Origin: AC-32 sp963763475
GTDB taxonomy: Bacteria > Actinomycetota > Thermoleophilia > Gaiellales > Gaiellaceae
Length of the DNA: 64,000 nt
Direction of reading: 5' to 3'
Assembly: GCA_963763475.1 (NCBI GenBank)
Contig: CAVXOR010000003.1
Span: 1 to 64,000 of the forward strand
Shown: positions 42,193-51,074 of the stretch, in pieces
How the letters are laid out: each line of letters opens with the position of its first letter
Numbering within the stretch: position 1 is the stretch's first letter
The notes under the pieces: model-generated
What the model was told of the DNA's origin: nothing
What the model saw: only the letters and a program-made list of their open reading frames with translations
Databases searched by the model: none
Position numbers and translations under genes: made by a program

Positions 42193-43807
42193 GCTTGTAG
42201 GACGCCTGCACGCTGGTCTTCGGCAGGAAGACGTCCGCGTAGACGAACTGGCCGGAGCCGCGGCTCTTCAGCGTGATGCGCTCGAACCGTGCGCCGCGAT
42301 GCGCGGAGACGCCGAGCAGGTCGCGCCGCGCGGCCGCGCCGCGCTCGTAGACGGTCCTCGTCTTCTTGCCCCAGAGCTCGAGGTCGACGTTCGCGTTCGG
42401 CCGCAGCGTGACGACGATCTTGCCTCTCGCCGGCAGGTAGATGCGGTAGACGTCCTCCGGGTCCTCGCGCCGCTCGAGCGAGGCAGAGATCGTCGCCCGA
42501 GGCCGGTGCTGCGCCGTGAGCGGAGTCTTGCCCGTTCGCGTGAGGCCGTTCGGGCGCACGAGATAGACGTCCTCGTTGGGCTCCTGCGGGTCTGTGGCGG
42601 GCGCCTTGCGACTCAGCGCGGCCGGCACGTTGAGGACCCCGAAGCCGGTGTCCGTGTCCCAGCCGGCCTTGCCGACATCGTGTGCCGAGCGGCGCATGAC
42701 CTCGAAGAGCTGCGTGTTCGTCAGCGTCGGCCGCAGCGTCCAGATCGCTGCCGCAGCGCCCGAGACGAGCGGGGCGGAGAAGCTCGTGCCGTCCACCGAG
42801 GCGTAGCCGCTCGCGTCGAAGATCGTCGGGATCGCGGCGGTGATGTCCTGCCCGGGCGCGGCCAGGTCCATCGCCGGCGAGTGGCTGGAGAAGACGGTCA
42901 CGCGGTCGGCCTCGTCGGTGGCGCCGACCGTGAGCACGTGCGCGAAGCTCGCCGGGTAGGAGAGGGAGCTGCCCTCCTGGCGGTCGTTCCCGGCCGACGC
43001 GACGACGAGCAGCCCGGCGCCGAAGGCGTTCAGGATCGCGTGCTCCTCGATCGACAGCCGGTCGAAGCCGCCGAGGCTGAGGTTGATCACGCCCTGCCCG
43101 CGGCGGCGTGCGGCGGCGAGGCCTGCGATCTCGTCGCCGACGGTCAGCTCCCCGGTTGGGCTCGCGTCCCAGAGCTGGAGCCTGGCCTGCGGGTAGATGC
43201 CGACGATCCCCTTGGCATTGACGGGCGCGGCGACCACCGAGGCGGTGGCGGTGCCGTGCAGCTCCTCGTCGTTCGCAGTGGTGGACTGGGTGTTCAGCGC
43301 GATCGTGTTCGGGCGCCCTGCGAACTCCTCGTGGGAGAGATCGACGCCGGAGTCGATCATCGTCACCGGGACGCCGGGGCCGGGCGCGACCCAGTCGGAG
43401 ACCCCGATGTGAGCCGGCCACCACTGGCTCGGTGAGAGCGGATCGGTGAACTGGCCGAAGAAGCCGCTCGCGCCGCGCGGGTCGGTCCCGATTGGCACAT
43501 CGGGCGTCACGCTGCGGACGAGCCCGCGGCGCTGGAGGCCCGGCAACAAAGACTGGGCAGTCCAGCTCGGCAGGCGCCAGAGCGCTAGCGAAGGCTCGAT
43601 CAGCCGGCCGCCGGCGCGGCGCAGCGCGGGTACGGCCGCGGCGCCGCGGACGCGGTCGAGCTCGACGAGGGTGCGCGGGTAAGCCTGGAGGTTCGCCGTC
43701 GACACCGTGTGGGGCAGAAAGGAGCTGCCGGAGTGGGAGAGGATCCCCGCCTCCGCGCTCGTGCAACAGCAGAGGGCTAGGGCCGAAACGATGGCGAGGC
43801 GGCGCAT
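42167..43807 (-). CDS. Secreted subtilisin-like serine protease (S8)
   Basis: 546 aa from ATG 43807, which gives a signal peptide (RRLAIVSALALCCCTSAEAG) and has TACTGT six bases upstream. Pro-region to about residue 115, then the catalytic domain: Asp in VTMIDSGVDLSHEEF, His in ELHGTATASVVAAP, Ser in DGTSFSAPLVSGAAA. After residue 385 a beta-rich PPC-like domain follows (DVYRIYLPARGKIVVTL). The CCC cluster in the signal is odd but not a lipobox. Likely an extracellular nutrient or processing protease. Confidence 0.93.
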   Translation of the reverse strand: MRRLAIVSALALCCCTSAEAGILSHSGSSFLPHTVSTANLQAYPRTLVELDRVRGAAAVPALRRAGGRLIEPSLALWRLPSWTAQSLLPGLQRRGLVRSVTPDVPIGTDPRGASGFFGQFTDPLSPSQWWPAHIGVSDWVAPGPGVPVTMIDSGVDLSHEEFAGRPNTIALNTQSTTANDEELHGTATASVVAAPVNAKGIVGIYPQARLQLWDASPTGELTVGDEIAGLAAARRRGQGVINLSLGGFDRLSIEEHAILNAFGAGLLVVASAGNDRQEGSSLSYPASFAHVLTVGATDEADRVTVFSSHSPAMDLAAPGQDITAAIPTIFDASGYASVDGTSFSAPLVSGAAAAIWTLRPTLTNTQLFEVMRRSAHDVGKAGWDTDTGFGVLNVPAALSRKAPATDPQEPNEDVYLVRPNGLTRTGKTPLTAQHRPRATISASLERREDPEDVYRIYLPARGKIVVTLRPNANVDLELWGKKTRTVYERGAAARRDLLGVSAHRGARFERITLKSRGSGQFVYADVFLPKTSVQASYKLSVAPAAR

Positions 43808-43813
43808 TTTCGA

Positions 43814-43819
43814 ACAGTA
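43814..43819 (-). promoter_or_regulatory. Leaderless-type -10 box (TACTGT) for the protease gene
   Basis: TACTGT, six bases before ATG 43807 on the minus strand, in the 19-base gap after the acyltransferase gene. Confidence 0.45.
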
Positions 43820-43826
43820 CCCGCGA

Positions 43827-44318
43827 TCAGCGCCGCTGGTGCACGCGTGCAGGGACGCCTGAAACGACCTCGCCAGCACCGACGTCGCGCGTCACCACAG
43901 CGCCGGCACCGACGAGCGCACCAGCGCCGATGCGGACGCCGTCCAGCACGACGACGCCAGATCCGAGGGCCGCGCGACGCTCGACGAACGTCCGGGCAAG
44001 CTCCCAGTCCTCGTCCGTCTTCAGGGCGCCGGTCTCCGTTGTCGCGGCGGGGAATTTGTCGTTGATGAACATGGTTCCGTGCCCGACGAAGACTTCGTCT
44101 TCCAGCTCGACACCGGTGCAGATGAAGCTGTGGCTCTGGATCTTGCAACGAGCACCGATCACGACGTCCCGCTGGATCTCGACGAAAGGACCGATCCTCG
44201 TCTGGCCGCCGATGCGGCAGCCGTAGAGGTTCGTGAAGGGGCCGACAACCACGTCGGGGCCGAAGTCGACGTCGTCGATCACTCGGCAGGGCGCATCGTT
44301 CACGGGAAGTGCGGGCAT
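43827..44318 (-). CDS. Left-handed beta-helix acyltransferase (WbbJ/WlbB-like)
   Basis: 163-aa hexapeptide-repeat acetyltransferase. Repeats such as VDFGPDVVVGPFTNLYGCRI and IGPFVEIQRDVVIGARCKI build the helix; GHGTMFINDKFP carries the His/Asn active-site type motif of sugar N-acetyltransferases. It ends VSGVPARVHQRR. ATG at 44318 has a good Shine-Dalgarno (GGAGGG) five bases upstream. Likely acetylates a nucleotide-sugar amine in the adjoining polysaccharide locus, where a DegT aminotransferase is encoded. Confidence 0.88.
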   Translation of the reverse strand: MPALPVNDAPCRVIDDVDFGPDVVVGPFTNLYGCRIGGQTRIGPFVEIQRDVVIGARCKIQSHSFICTGVELEDEVFVGHGTMFINDKFPAATTETGALKTDEDWELARTFVERRAALGSGVVVLDGVRIGAGALVGAGAVVTRDVGAGEVVSGVPARVHQRR

Positions 44319-44385
44319 TCGTCCCTCCAAGGCCACGGGATCTTGCCAGGCCGGCCGGGCGTGATGCGATCGGCGCGGCGGCACC

Positions 44386-44391
44386 TACACT
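44386..44391 (+). promoter_or_regulatory. Leaderless-type -10 box (TACACT) for a GT2 gene
   Basis: TACACT ends seven bases before GTG 44399. Confidence 0.45.
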
Positions 44392-44398
44392 GAGACGT

Positions 44399-45307
44399 GT
44401 GCCGACGTTGAGCGTCGTGATCCCGGCGACCGACGGCCGGGCGACGCTGCCGCGCATCCTCGCGGCGGTTCGACGCGCCGATGCCGCGCCGGAAGAGGTG
44501 ATAGTCGTGGAGCAGCCCGTGCGCCTCGGTCCTGCTGCGGCGCGCAACCTGGGGGTAGGAGAGGCGACGGGGGATGTGATCGTGTTCATCGACGCGGACG
44601 TCGAGGTTCATAGCGATGCCTTTATCCGCATCCGCCGGGCCTTCGAGAGCGACGCGGAGCTCACAGCGCTGTTCGGCTCGTACGACGACGATCCAGATGC
44701 ACGGCGACTCGTCTCGGACATTCGGAACCTCCTCCACCACCACGTCCACCAGACCGGAGCTGGGCCGGCGACGACCTTCTGGGCGGGCCTGGGCGCGGTT
44801 CGACGCGACGCTTTCCTGGAGCTTGGCGGCTTCGACGAGCGGCGGTATCCGCTCCCCTCCGTGGAGGACATCGAGCTCGGCATGCGTTTGCATGCAGACG
44901 GACATCGGATCGTCCTAGACCCAGACCTGCAGGGAAAGCATCTGAAGGAGTGGGCTCTTTCAGATCTCGTGCGCACGGATGTCTTCAGGCGTGGCGTTCC
45001 GTGGCTTCGCCTCATGCTGGAGCGCCGCACCGACTCGGTGGCGCTCAACCTTGGCTGGCGCCATCGCCTGTCCGTGGCTGCGGCGTTGCTCCTCCTGCTC
45101 GCGCTGCGGCGTCGCGACCTCAAGCTCGCGATCGCTGCGCTGACGGTTTCTGCGGCCCTCGACCATGGGTTCTACGGTCTGGTCGCACGACGGCGAGGAC
45201 CTGCGGCAGCCGCCGTCGCGATCCCAGTTCACCTGACGCACCGGCTCATGTCGGCGGCCGCTGTTCCGATCGCGCTCGCTCTTCACCTCTTGCGCCACCG
45301 AAACTGA
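44399..45307 (+). CDS. Glycosyltransferase family 2 with C-terminal membrane segments
   Basis: 302 aa. GT-A fold: TLSVVIPATDGRATLPRIL, metal-binding DAD in VIVFIDADVEVHSDAF, acceptor region ELGGFDERRYPLPSVEDIEL. Hydrophobic segments lie after residue 220 (LSVAAALLLLLAL and following), suggesting membrane attachment. The start is GTG at 44399. It points into the glycan locus from the left and its last 62 bases overlap another GT2 gene on the other strand, an unusually long convergent overlap. Confidence 0.88.
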   Translation: MPTLSVVIPATDGRATLPRILAAVRRADAAPEEVIVVEQPVRLGPAAARNLGVGEATGDVIVFIDADVEVHSDAFIRIRRAFESDAELTALFGSYDDDPDARRLVSDIRNLLHHHVHQTGAGPATTFWAGLGAVRRDAFLELGGFDERRYPLPSVEDIELGMRLHADGHRIVLDPDLQGKHLKEWALSDLVRTDVFRRGVPWLRLMLERRTDSVALNLGWRHRLSVAAALLLLLALRRRDLKLAIAALTVSAALDHGFYGLVARRRGPAAAAVAIPVHLTHRLMSAAAVPIALALHLLRHRN

Positions 45308-46238
45308 CGGCGCCGCGCTCGGCCAGCCACTCGCGAGCGTAACCTCCGGCCGTCGCCGCCTGAGCAGCGGAGACGAGCAGTCCCACCGCCCAGCCATCGG
45401 CGAACCCGAGCCGGAGCAAGCGCCAATAGAAATCCGCTGGCTCGAAGGGACGGTTCACGCCCCGGCGGCGAAAACGGTACGCGCCCCGACCATACCGTGC
45501 CTGCTGGCGCAGAAAGCGGCGCAGCGTGAGGTCCTGATTGTGAACGAGACGCGCCTTCGGCTCGAGGCACAGCCTGCCGCCATTCGCGATCAGCCGCGCG
45601 CACCATTCCCGGTCCTCGCCGGCAGCGTCGGGGAACGACTCGTCGAACGGCGTGGCGGCAAAGGTCTCCCGCGTGCAGGCGAGGTTGTTGGACGGCGCGA
45701 ACGCGAGCTCGTGTCCTCCCTCCGGTACCGGCACAGCGGCCGGAGCATGGGCCACGAGCTCCGAGGCGACTGCCAGAGGGCCGCCCTCGCCGATCGTGAC
45801 GCCGGCGACCGCGTCTGCCCCGGCTTCGAGCCGCGAGACGAGGTGCTCCGACCAGCCGGCCGCGGGCTCACAGTCGTCGTCCGTGAAGCAGAGGAACGAG
45901 CCCGCTGCTGCGCGCGCACCCGTGTTACGAGCCGCTGCGGGACCTTGCCCTTCGCGCCGTATCAGTCGCGCGCGGGGGAAGCGCTCGACCACCCGGGCGA
46001 CCGCGCCGGCGGCCTGCGAGCCGTCGTCGACGACGACGACCTCCAGACGCGCCAGGAGCGTCTGGGCCGCGAGCGCAGCCAGGCAGTTGCCGAGAGCATC
46101 AGGTCGATCCCTCGTAGGGACGACGACGGAGACCAGCGGCTCCTCGGAGCGAGAACGGCCCGCGGCCGCCGTGCTCTCACGCAACGCGTTCGACAGGTGC
46201 CGCGTCTGCGGCACTGAACTCGAGGAGCGCCTCCACAA
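45246..46238 (-). CDS. Glycosyltransferase family 2
   Basis: 330 aa. VSVVVPTRDRPDALGNCLAA opens the GT-A domain; VVVDDGSQAAG and FLCFTDDDCEPAAGWSEHL give the nucleotide and metal sites; FPDAAGEDREWCARL is the catalytic ED region. The C-terminal stretch RRFLRQQARYGRGAYRFRRR is typical of membrane-peripheral rhamnosyl- or galactosyltransferases. GTG at 46238 is preceded by GAGGAGG eight bases away; TTG 46184 would avoid overlap with the upstream gene but lacks a ribosome site. Confidence 0.86.
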   Translation of the reverse strand: MWRRSSSSVPQTRHLSNALRESTAAAGRSRSEEPLVSVVVPTRDRPDALGNCLAALAAQTLLARLEVVVVDDGSQAAGAVARVVERFPRARLIRREGQGPAAARNTGARAAAGSFLCFTDDDCEPAAGWSEHLVSRLEAGADAVAGVTIGEGGPLAVASELVAHAPAAVPVPEGGHELAFAPSNNLACTRETFAATPFDESFPDAAGEDREWCARLIANGGRLCLEPKARLVHNQDLTLRRFLRQQARYGRGAYRFRRRGVNRPFEPADFYWRLLRLGFADGWAVGLLVSAAQAATAGGYAREWLAERGAVSFGGARGEERARSEQRPPT

Positions 46239-48735
46239 GCTCGCCCTCCTCGAGGTAGTCAGCCTCGGTGTTCACGCTCCACACGTCGTGGTTGGCTCCG
46301 TCTGCGATGTTCATCGCCGCAAGGATCGCCGTCCACATCGAGTGGTCCTGGTTGTTGTACCGGTGCAGCCCGTTGCGCCCGCAGGTCTGAAGGTTCTCGA
46401 ATCCGTCGAGATACGTTCGAATGGTTTCGACCGCCTCCTCGAACTTCGAGTCGTAGACGGGGTAAGCCCTCGGTACGAGCACCTTCACCCCGTCGACGAC
46501 CTTGCTGGCGTCGATCAGTCCGATTCGGGAGAGCTCTTTCGTTGCGAGCTCGACCGCCTTCTCGTCGGACATCTCCCAGATCTCGTCGCCCTGGAAACAG
46601 AAGTACTCCACACCCAGACAGGTCGTGCCTGCCTTGACCATGTCGGCGCTCCAGGCGCCGTAATTCTGCACGCGTCCGGCTCGCGTTTCCGGATCGTGCA
46701 AGTAGATCCAGTTGTCGGGGAAGGGTTCGTCCTCGGTAGTCATCAATGCGACTAACACGAGATCTCGATAGCTGAGGTCGCGCGCTGCCGCCTGCACCGC
46801 TCGAGGAGCCGGCGGATCGAGGCTGAGCACGAGGTCGCTCAGAGGAATGCTCGAGATGACGGAGTCGACAGCGTGTTCGACGACGTCGCCGTTCTGGCGT
46901 GTCGAGACGCTCTCGACTCGTCCGTCGGAATGCTTCACGGCGACGCACCGCTGGTTCAGCTCGACCTGGATGCCCAGCTCGTCAGCTCGGTCGGCGAACG
47001 CCTCCCACATCTGCCCCGGCCCGAGCCGCGGATAGCGGAACTCTTCGATCAACGTCGTCACGTGTTCGCGCCGAAGTCGGAGGATCGAGAGGATCGCCTT
47101 TCCGAGCGAGAAGTTCTTGATCCTCTGTGCCGCCCAGAGTGACCGGATCTCCGAACCTGGAATGCCCCAGACTTTCTCGGTGTACGAGCGGAAGAAGGAG
47201 TCGTACAGACGGCGCCCGAAGCGAGTCGTCACCCATTCCTCGAAGCTATGCGCTTCGGCATTTCGATTGCGAGCGGCCCAGAGGTAGGAGAACGCGCAAC
47301 GTGTCGCCTCGACCAGTCCGAGGCGGCCGACGACGTCCTTCGCCGCGATCGGATACTCGAAGAACTTGCCTTCGTAGTAGATGCGCGAGAGCCGCGGCCG
47401 GGTCAGAAAGTCTTCGCCGAGCATGTCCTCCCACAGCCGCTGGATCGGGCCGAGCTTCGTGAAAAATCGATGGCCGCCGAGGTCGAAGCGGTAGCCGTTG
47501 AACTCGATGGTCTTCGCAATCCCGCCTACCGAGCCGTCCGCCTCGAAAACAGCCGCCTGGCGTCCTCTGTGGCCGAGCAAGTACGCGGCGCTCAGGCCTG
47601 CGGGACCGCCACCAAGCACGGCGGTACCGATGTTCTGGCCCTCTCGCGGCGCGTCGGTCGATTGTCGCCGCTCCACGAGCGTCTCGATTCGCGTCTCGAG
47701 CGGGTCTGTTAGTGGCTCCCGAGGCTCGAGCGGTACCGGCACACCGCCCTCGGCGAGCGAGCGGTCGACGGCCTCCGCCGTCCGGACGACGTCGAGGCCG
47801 ATGGCGGGGGAGGAGACGAGGTGCGTGCCCTCCCGGATCGCGCGGGCGAAATCGGCGAGCTCGAGCGACAGCGGCTCGGTTGCCTCGATTCTCGGCGAAA
47901 CGATGTCGCCGGTGCGGTAGCTCAATCGGTATTCGCCGAATGTCTCGGGCTCGGGGATGTCGGCGCCGGAGTCGAAGATCCTGACCGATTCGTTCGACGT
48001 GTCGTCGTACACGACCATCTTCTTCGAGCCGACGATCGCCGTCCGGCGGAGTTTGCTGGGAGCGAGCCAAGAAAGCTCCACGTGGGCGATCGTGCCCGAC
48101 GGATACGCCATGTTGATGAAGCACACGTCGGGGATGCCCGGCAGCAGGCAGCTCCGGCTCAACGCCGAGACCTCGGCCGGAAGCGCCCCAAGCCAGTAAC
48201 GGAGAATTGAAAAGTCATGGGGGCCGAGATCCCACACGACACTCACATCGGACTGATGGAGCCCGAGGTTGACCCTGCTAGAGGAAATGAAGTAGATCTC
48301 ACCGAGCTCGCCGGAATCGACCAGCGCCTTGATCGTCGTCACCGGCGGGCTGTAGAGGAAGGTGTGGCCGGGCATGAGGACCAGGTCCCGCTCATCTGCC
48401 GCATCGGTCAGCTCGCGTACTTCGGAGGCCGACACCGCGAGCGGCTTCTCGACGAAAACGTGCTTTCCCGCTTTGAGCGCGGCCAGCGCGAGTTCGTGGT
48501 GCGTCGAGACGGGAGTCGCGATCGCAATCGCTTCCAGCTCTTTGTCGCGCAAGAGCTCATCGAAGTGCGTCGTGCATTTGGCTCCCGCATAGCGGCCGTC
48601 GCTCGGGCCCAGAGCTTTCTGTCGCGAATCGCACAGGTAGGTGAGCTCGAAGGCGTTTGTATCGGCGAGGTTGCGGACCAGATTCGGGCCCCAGTAGCCA
48701 AGGCCGACGACTCCTATGCGAATCGGCGCAGCCAT
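46177..48735 (-). CDS. Fusion: Gfo/Idh/MocA dehydrogenase + FAD-dependent UGM/amine-oxidase-like oxidoreductase
   Basis: 852 aa in one intact frame. Residues 1-335 form a Gfo/Idh/MocA dehydrogenase: GVVGLGYWGPNLVRNL binds NAD(P), and FVEKPLAVSASEV holds the catalytic Lys97. After a linker (336-368), residues 369-840 are a FAD protein: TAVLGGGPAGLSAAYLLGHR, FDLGGHRFFTKLGPI, KVWGIPGSEI and NLQTCGRNGLHRYNNQDHSM. The second half resembles UDP-galactopyranose-mutase/protoporphyrinogen-oxidase-like enzymes of glycan clusters. Two steps of nucleotide-sugar processing may be joined; the chemistry is unknown. Start overlaps the sugar transferase stop (TGATG). Confidence 0.88.
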   Translation of the reverse strand: MAAPIRIGVVGLGYWGPNLVRNLADTNAFELTYLCDSRQKALGPSDGRYAGAKCTTHFDELLRDKELEAIAIATPVSTHHELALAALKAGKHVFVEKPLAVSASEVRELTDAADERDLVLMPGHTFLYSPPVTTIKALVDSGELGEIYFISSSRVNLGLHQSDVSVVWDLGPHDFSILRYWLGALPAEVSALSRSCLLPGIPDVCFINMAYPSGTIAHVELSWLAPSKLRRTAIVGSKKMVVYDDTSNESVRIFDSGADIPEPETFGEYRLSYRTGDIVSPRIEATEPLSLELADFARAIREGTHLVSSPAIGLDVVRTAEAVDRSLAEGGVPVPLEPREPLTDPLETRIETLVERRQSTDAPREGQNIGTAVLGGGPAGLSAAYLLGHRGRQAAVFEADGSVGGIAKTIEFNGYRFDLGGHRFFTKLGPIQRLWEDMLGEDFLTRPRLSRIYYEGKFFEYPIAAKDVVGRLGLVEATRCAFSYLWAARNRNAEAHSFEEWVTTRFGRRLYDSFFRSYTEKVWGIPGSEIRSLWAAQRIKNFSLGKAILSILRLRREHVTTLIEEFRYPRLGPGQMWEAFADRADELGIQVELNQRCVAVKHSDGRVESVSTRQNGDVVEHAVDSVISSIPLSDLVLSLDPPAPRAVQAAARDLSYRDLVLVALMTTEDEPFPDNWIYLHDPETRAGRVQNYGAWSADMVKAGTTCLGVEYFCFQGDEIWEMSDEKAVELATKELSRIGLIDASKVVDGVKVLVPRAYPVYDSKFEEAVETIRTYLDGFENLQTCGRNGLHRYNNQDHSMWTAILAAMNIADGANHDVWSVNTEADYLEEGELVEALLEFSAADAAPVERVA

Positions 48736-50276
48736 CAGCCTGTTTCCTGACGTCGCAGCATGAGCGGCGGTGTGCGTAGGAGCAGCCTGAGATCGAGCCC
48801 CGGTGACCAGCTCCGGGCGTAGATCACGTCAAGGTCGAGCGCCTCGCCGAAGGTGGAATGAGCCCGCGCCTCCACCTGCCACAGCCCGGTCAGCCCGGCC
48901 GGCACGAGAAAGCGTTCGAAGTGGTGCGGCGCATAAAGCTCGAGCTCGTACGGGATCGCCGGGCGTGGCCCGACTAGCGACATGTCTCCACGCAGCACGT
49001 TGAAGAGCTGCGGCAGCTCGTCGAGGCTGGTCTTGCGAAGCCATCGCCCGAGGGGCGTGACGGCATCCGAACGGTCGAGCTTGTAGAGGTTGTTCGCCTC
49101 GGGTGTGGCCGCCTGATCCATGATCTGCTTGAGGTATTCCCGGTGCGGGGCGTCATCGGTTCCCTCGCGCATCGTGCGGAACTTCAGGAGCGTGAATTCG
49201 CGCATGTCGAGACCGAGGCGCGTTTGGCGGAAGAACGCCCCTCCCGGTGACCCGCGGCGGACGAGCAGGCCGATCACCAGCAACAGCGGTGCCATCAATG
49301 CGAGCAAGACCGACGCGCCGATGATGTCCAGCGTTCGCTTCAGCAGCCGCGACGAGCGAGGAATGCGGCTAGGTGCGGCGCCGAGCAAGGGCAGGCCTTC
49401 GATCGAGTGCACTGCAGCAGTTGGGCTGACCGCCTCGAAGAGCCGAGGCACGACGTCGATCTGGACGTCGTAGGTCCGGAGCGCGCGCAGAAGTTGGAGG
49501 AGATGGTCGTGGCGATCCTGCGAGAACGCGAAGATGACGCGATCGACGTCGTGCTCCTCCACGAGCGAGATGAGCTCATCGGGCTCACCGATCAGCGGTA
49601 TGTCTTCGAGGTCTCGTCGGAGCTGCCTCGGAGCCGCGTCGACGAAGCCTAGGAAGTTGATCCGGTATTCGGGGTGCTGAAGGAGCTTGCGGCCGATCAG
49701 CTGACCGACGACTCCGGCGCCCACGACGATCGTGTTCTGGATGTAGGCGGGATGGCGTCGCGCCAGCGTGCGCGCGAACCAGCGCATCGTGGTCAAAGCC
49801 GTAAGCGCAAGGAGCCAGAACACGGTCAGCTTTGATTGCTGCGGATGTGACAGGCCGTCCAGCCACGAGGTTGCGTAGAACAACCAGACCCCGACGGTGA
49901 TCAGGTGAAAGACGCTGACGACGTCATCCGCCGTTGAGTACGTCGCGCGCTCCTCGTCGCGGTCGTATAGGCCATAGAGCTTCGCCGCAACGACCCATAC
50001 GGGCAGCGAGACGATGAAGACCACCAGGCGCAGGCCGAAGCTCGTTCCGCCGGCGACCTCGTGCCCGACGAACAGCAGCTCGGTTGCGAAGAATGCGATC
50101 AGGAGAGCGCTCACGTCGGCCGCGAGCAGCAAGCGCCGGACGAGCCAGCCGCGACGGATGTGACGACGATGTCGCGCACCCGCTTCCAGCGCTAGCGGCT
50201 GCCCCGTTGTGCGCGACGTGCCGGACGCCGAGATCGAGCGCAATGACCGATCTCTAGTCGCCAAGAGCGCCTCCAC
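48735..50276 (-). CDS. Polyprenyl-phosphate sugar-1-phosphate transferase (priming enzyme)
   Basis: 513-aa PHPT-type priming transferase starting a lipid-linked repeat unit. Four N-terminal helices, a CoA-binding-like middle domain (IVVGAGVVGQLIGRKLLQHP), one membrane helix (RTLDIIGASVLLALMAPLL) and the catalytic C-terminal domain with KFRTMREGTDDAP, KTSLDELPQLFNVLRGDMSL and VGPRPAIPYE. Likely transfers glucose- or galactose-1-phosphate to undecaprenyl phosphate. The start is GTG at 50276 behind a hairpin-rich leader. Confidence 0.95.
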   Translation of the reverse strand: MEALLATRDRSLRSISASGTSRTTGQPLALEAGARHRRHIRRGWLVRRLLLAADVSALLIAFFATELLFVGHEVAGGTSFGLRLVVFIVSLPVWVVAAKLYGLYDRDEERATYSTADDVVSVFHLITVGVWLFYATSWLDGLSHPQQSKLTVFWLLALTALTTMRWFARTLARRHPAYIQNTIVVGAGVVGQLIGRKLLQHPEYRINFLGFVDAAPRQLRRDLEDIPLIGEPDELISLVEEHDVDRVIFAFSQDRHDHLLQLLRALRTYDVQIDVVPRLFEAVSPTAAVHSIEGLPLLGAAPSRIPRSSRLLKRTLDIIGASVLLALMAPLLLVIGLLVRRGSPGGAFFRQTRLGLDMREFTLLKFRTMREGTDDAPHREYLKQIMDQAATPEANNLYKLDRSDAVTPLGRWLRKTSLDELPQLFNVLRGDMSLVGPRPAIPYELELYAPHHFERFLVPAGLTGLWQVEARAHSTFGEALDLDVIYARSWSPGLDLRLLLRTPPLMLRRQETG

Positions 50277-50341
50277 GTTCGCGGGCGCCCATCAGCGTGA
50301 GCGGTGACGACAGCAACCGGCAAGTGGGGTTGGAATAAGCC

Positions 50342-50380
50342 CGCGCGCCCAAAGTCGCGCGAGCGTGCATCTCAGATGCA
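50342..50380. promoter_or_regulatory. Tandem perfect hairpins in the priming transferase leader
   Basis: CGCGCG-cccaaagt-CGCGCG (50342-50361) and TGCATCT-C-AGATGCA (50366-50380) lie in the 264 bases upstream of the transferase start. The upstream gap is AT-richer than average and also has GGTCAGGGTCACCGACC near 50447. These are candidate operator or leader-RNA structures; the rest of the gap shows nothing else I can name. Confidence 0.35.
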
Positions 50381-50540
50381 GATTGTTGCGCCACCGATTG
50401 CTCTCCCTCCGCCCCCAAGCTCGGAACACCATCACTTTAGGTCAGGGTCACCGACCCCGCAAGGCTCGATTACCAGTCCTTTACTTGTTAATCATCGCTG
50501 CAACTGAGAGAAATTCTGCGGTGCGGTTTCCAGCCCGCGC

Positions 50541-51074
50541 TCAGGGCGCGGTTCGGCGCTCGGGCGTCGCGGTCTCGAGCCTGGAATCGTCCCAACCTGC
50601 GAGCTCCGTGCGAGCCTTGCCAAGCGCTCGGTGTAGCGCGACTTCGACCGCATTCGGCTTCATGTCGAGGATCCGGCCGATTTCCCGGGCGCTGAGATCC
50701 GCGCCGTAGCGGAGTGCGAGCAGGTCGCGGGAACGCTCGTCGAGTCGCTCGATCGCGCGCGCGAGCGTGATGCGATCAACAGTTTCTCCTTCGATGTCTT
50801 CGGCCGAGGCGTGTTCGCCGGCCTCCACCTGCGCCAACGGGCGACGTTGCGCCAGCGCGTCGTCCACACAGCGCCGCGCGATCCCGAGCAACCAAGGAAC
50901 CGCTCCGCCGCGAGATTCGTCGAAGCTCGCCCGATATTTGAGCGCTCGCTCGAACACTTCGCTCGTCACGTCCTCGGCATCGGCACCGTTGCCAATCCGG
51001 TAGGCGACGTAGGAGTACACGCGGCGGATCAGAGGCTCGGGGTCGGCAAACGGATCCTTGGCGAAGACACGCAT
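50541..51074 (-). CDS. ECF-type RNA polymerase sigma factor
   Basis: 177 aa. Region 2: LIRRVYSYVAYRIGNGADAE then DVTSEVFERALKYRASF. Region 4: LDERSRDLLALRYGADLSAR then EIGRILDMKPNAVEVALHRA. ATG at 51074 shares a base with the stop of the polymerase gene upstream (TGATG), so both are translated together. No anti-sigma gene is adjacent, which is unusual. It probably controls surface polysaccharide or envelope genes; this is by context. Confidence 0.9.
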   Translation of the reverse strand: MRVFAKDPFADPEPLIRRVYSYVAYRIGNGADAEDVTSEVFERALKYRASFDESRGGAVPWLLGIARRCVDDALAQRRPLAQVEAGEHASAEDIEGETVDRITLARAIERLDERSRDLLALRYGADLSAREIGRILDMKPNAVEVALHRALGKARTELAGWDDSRLETATPERRTAP

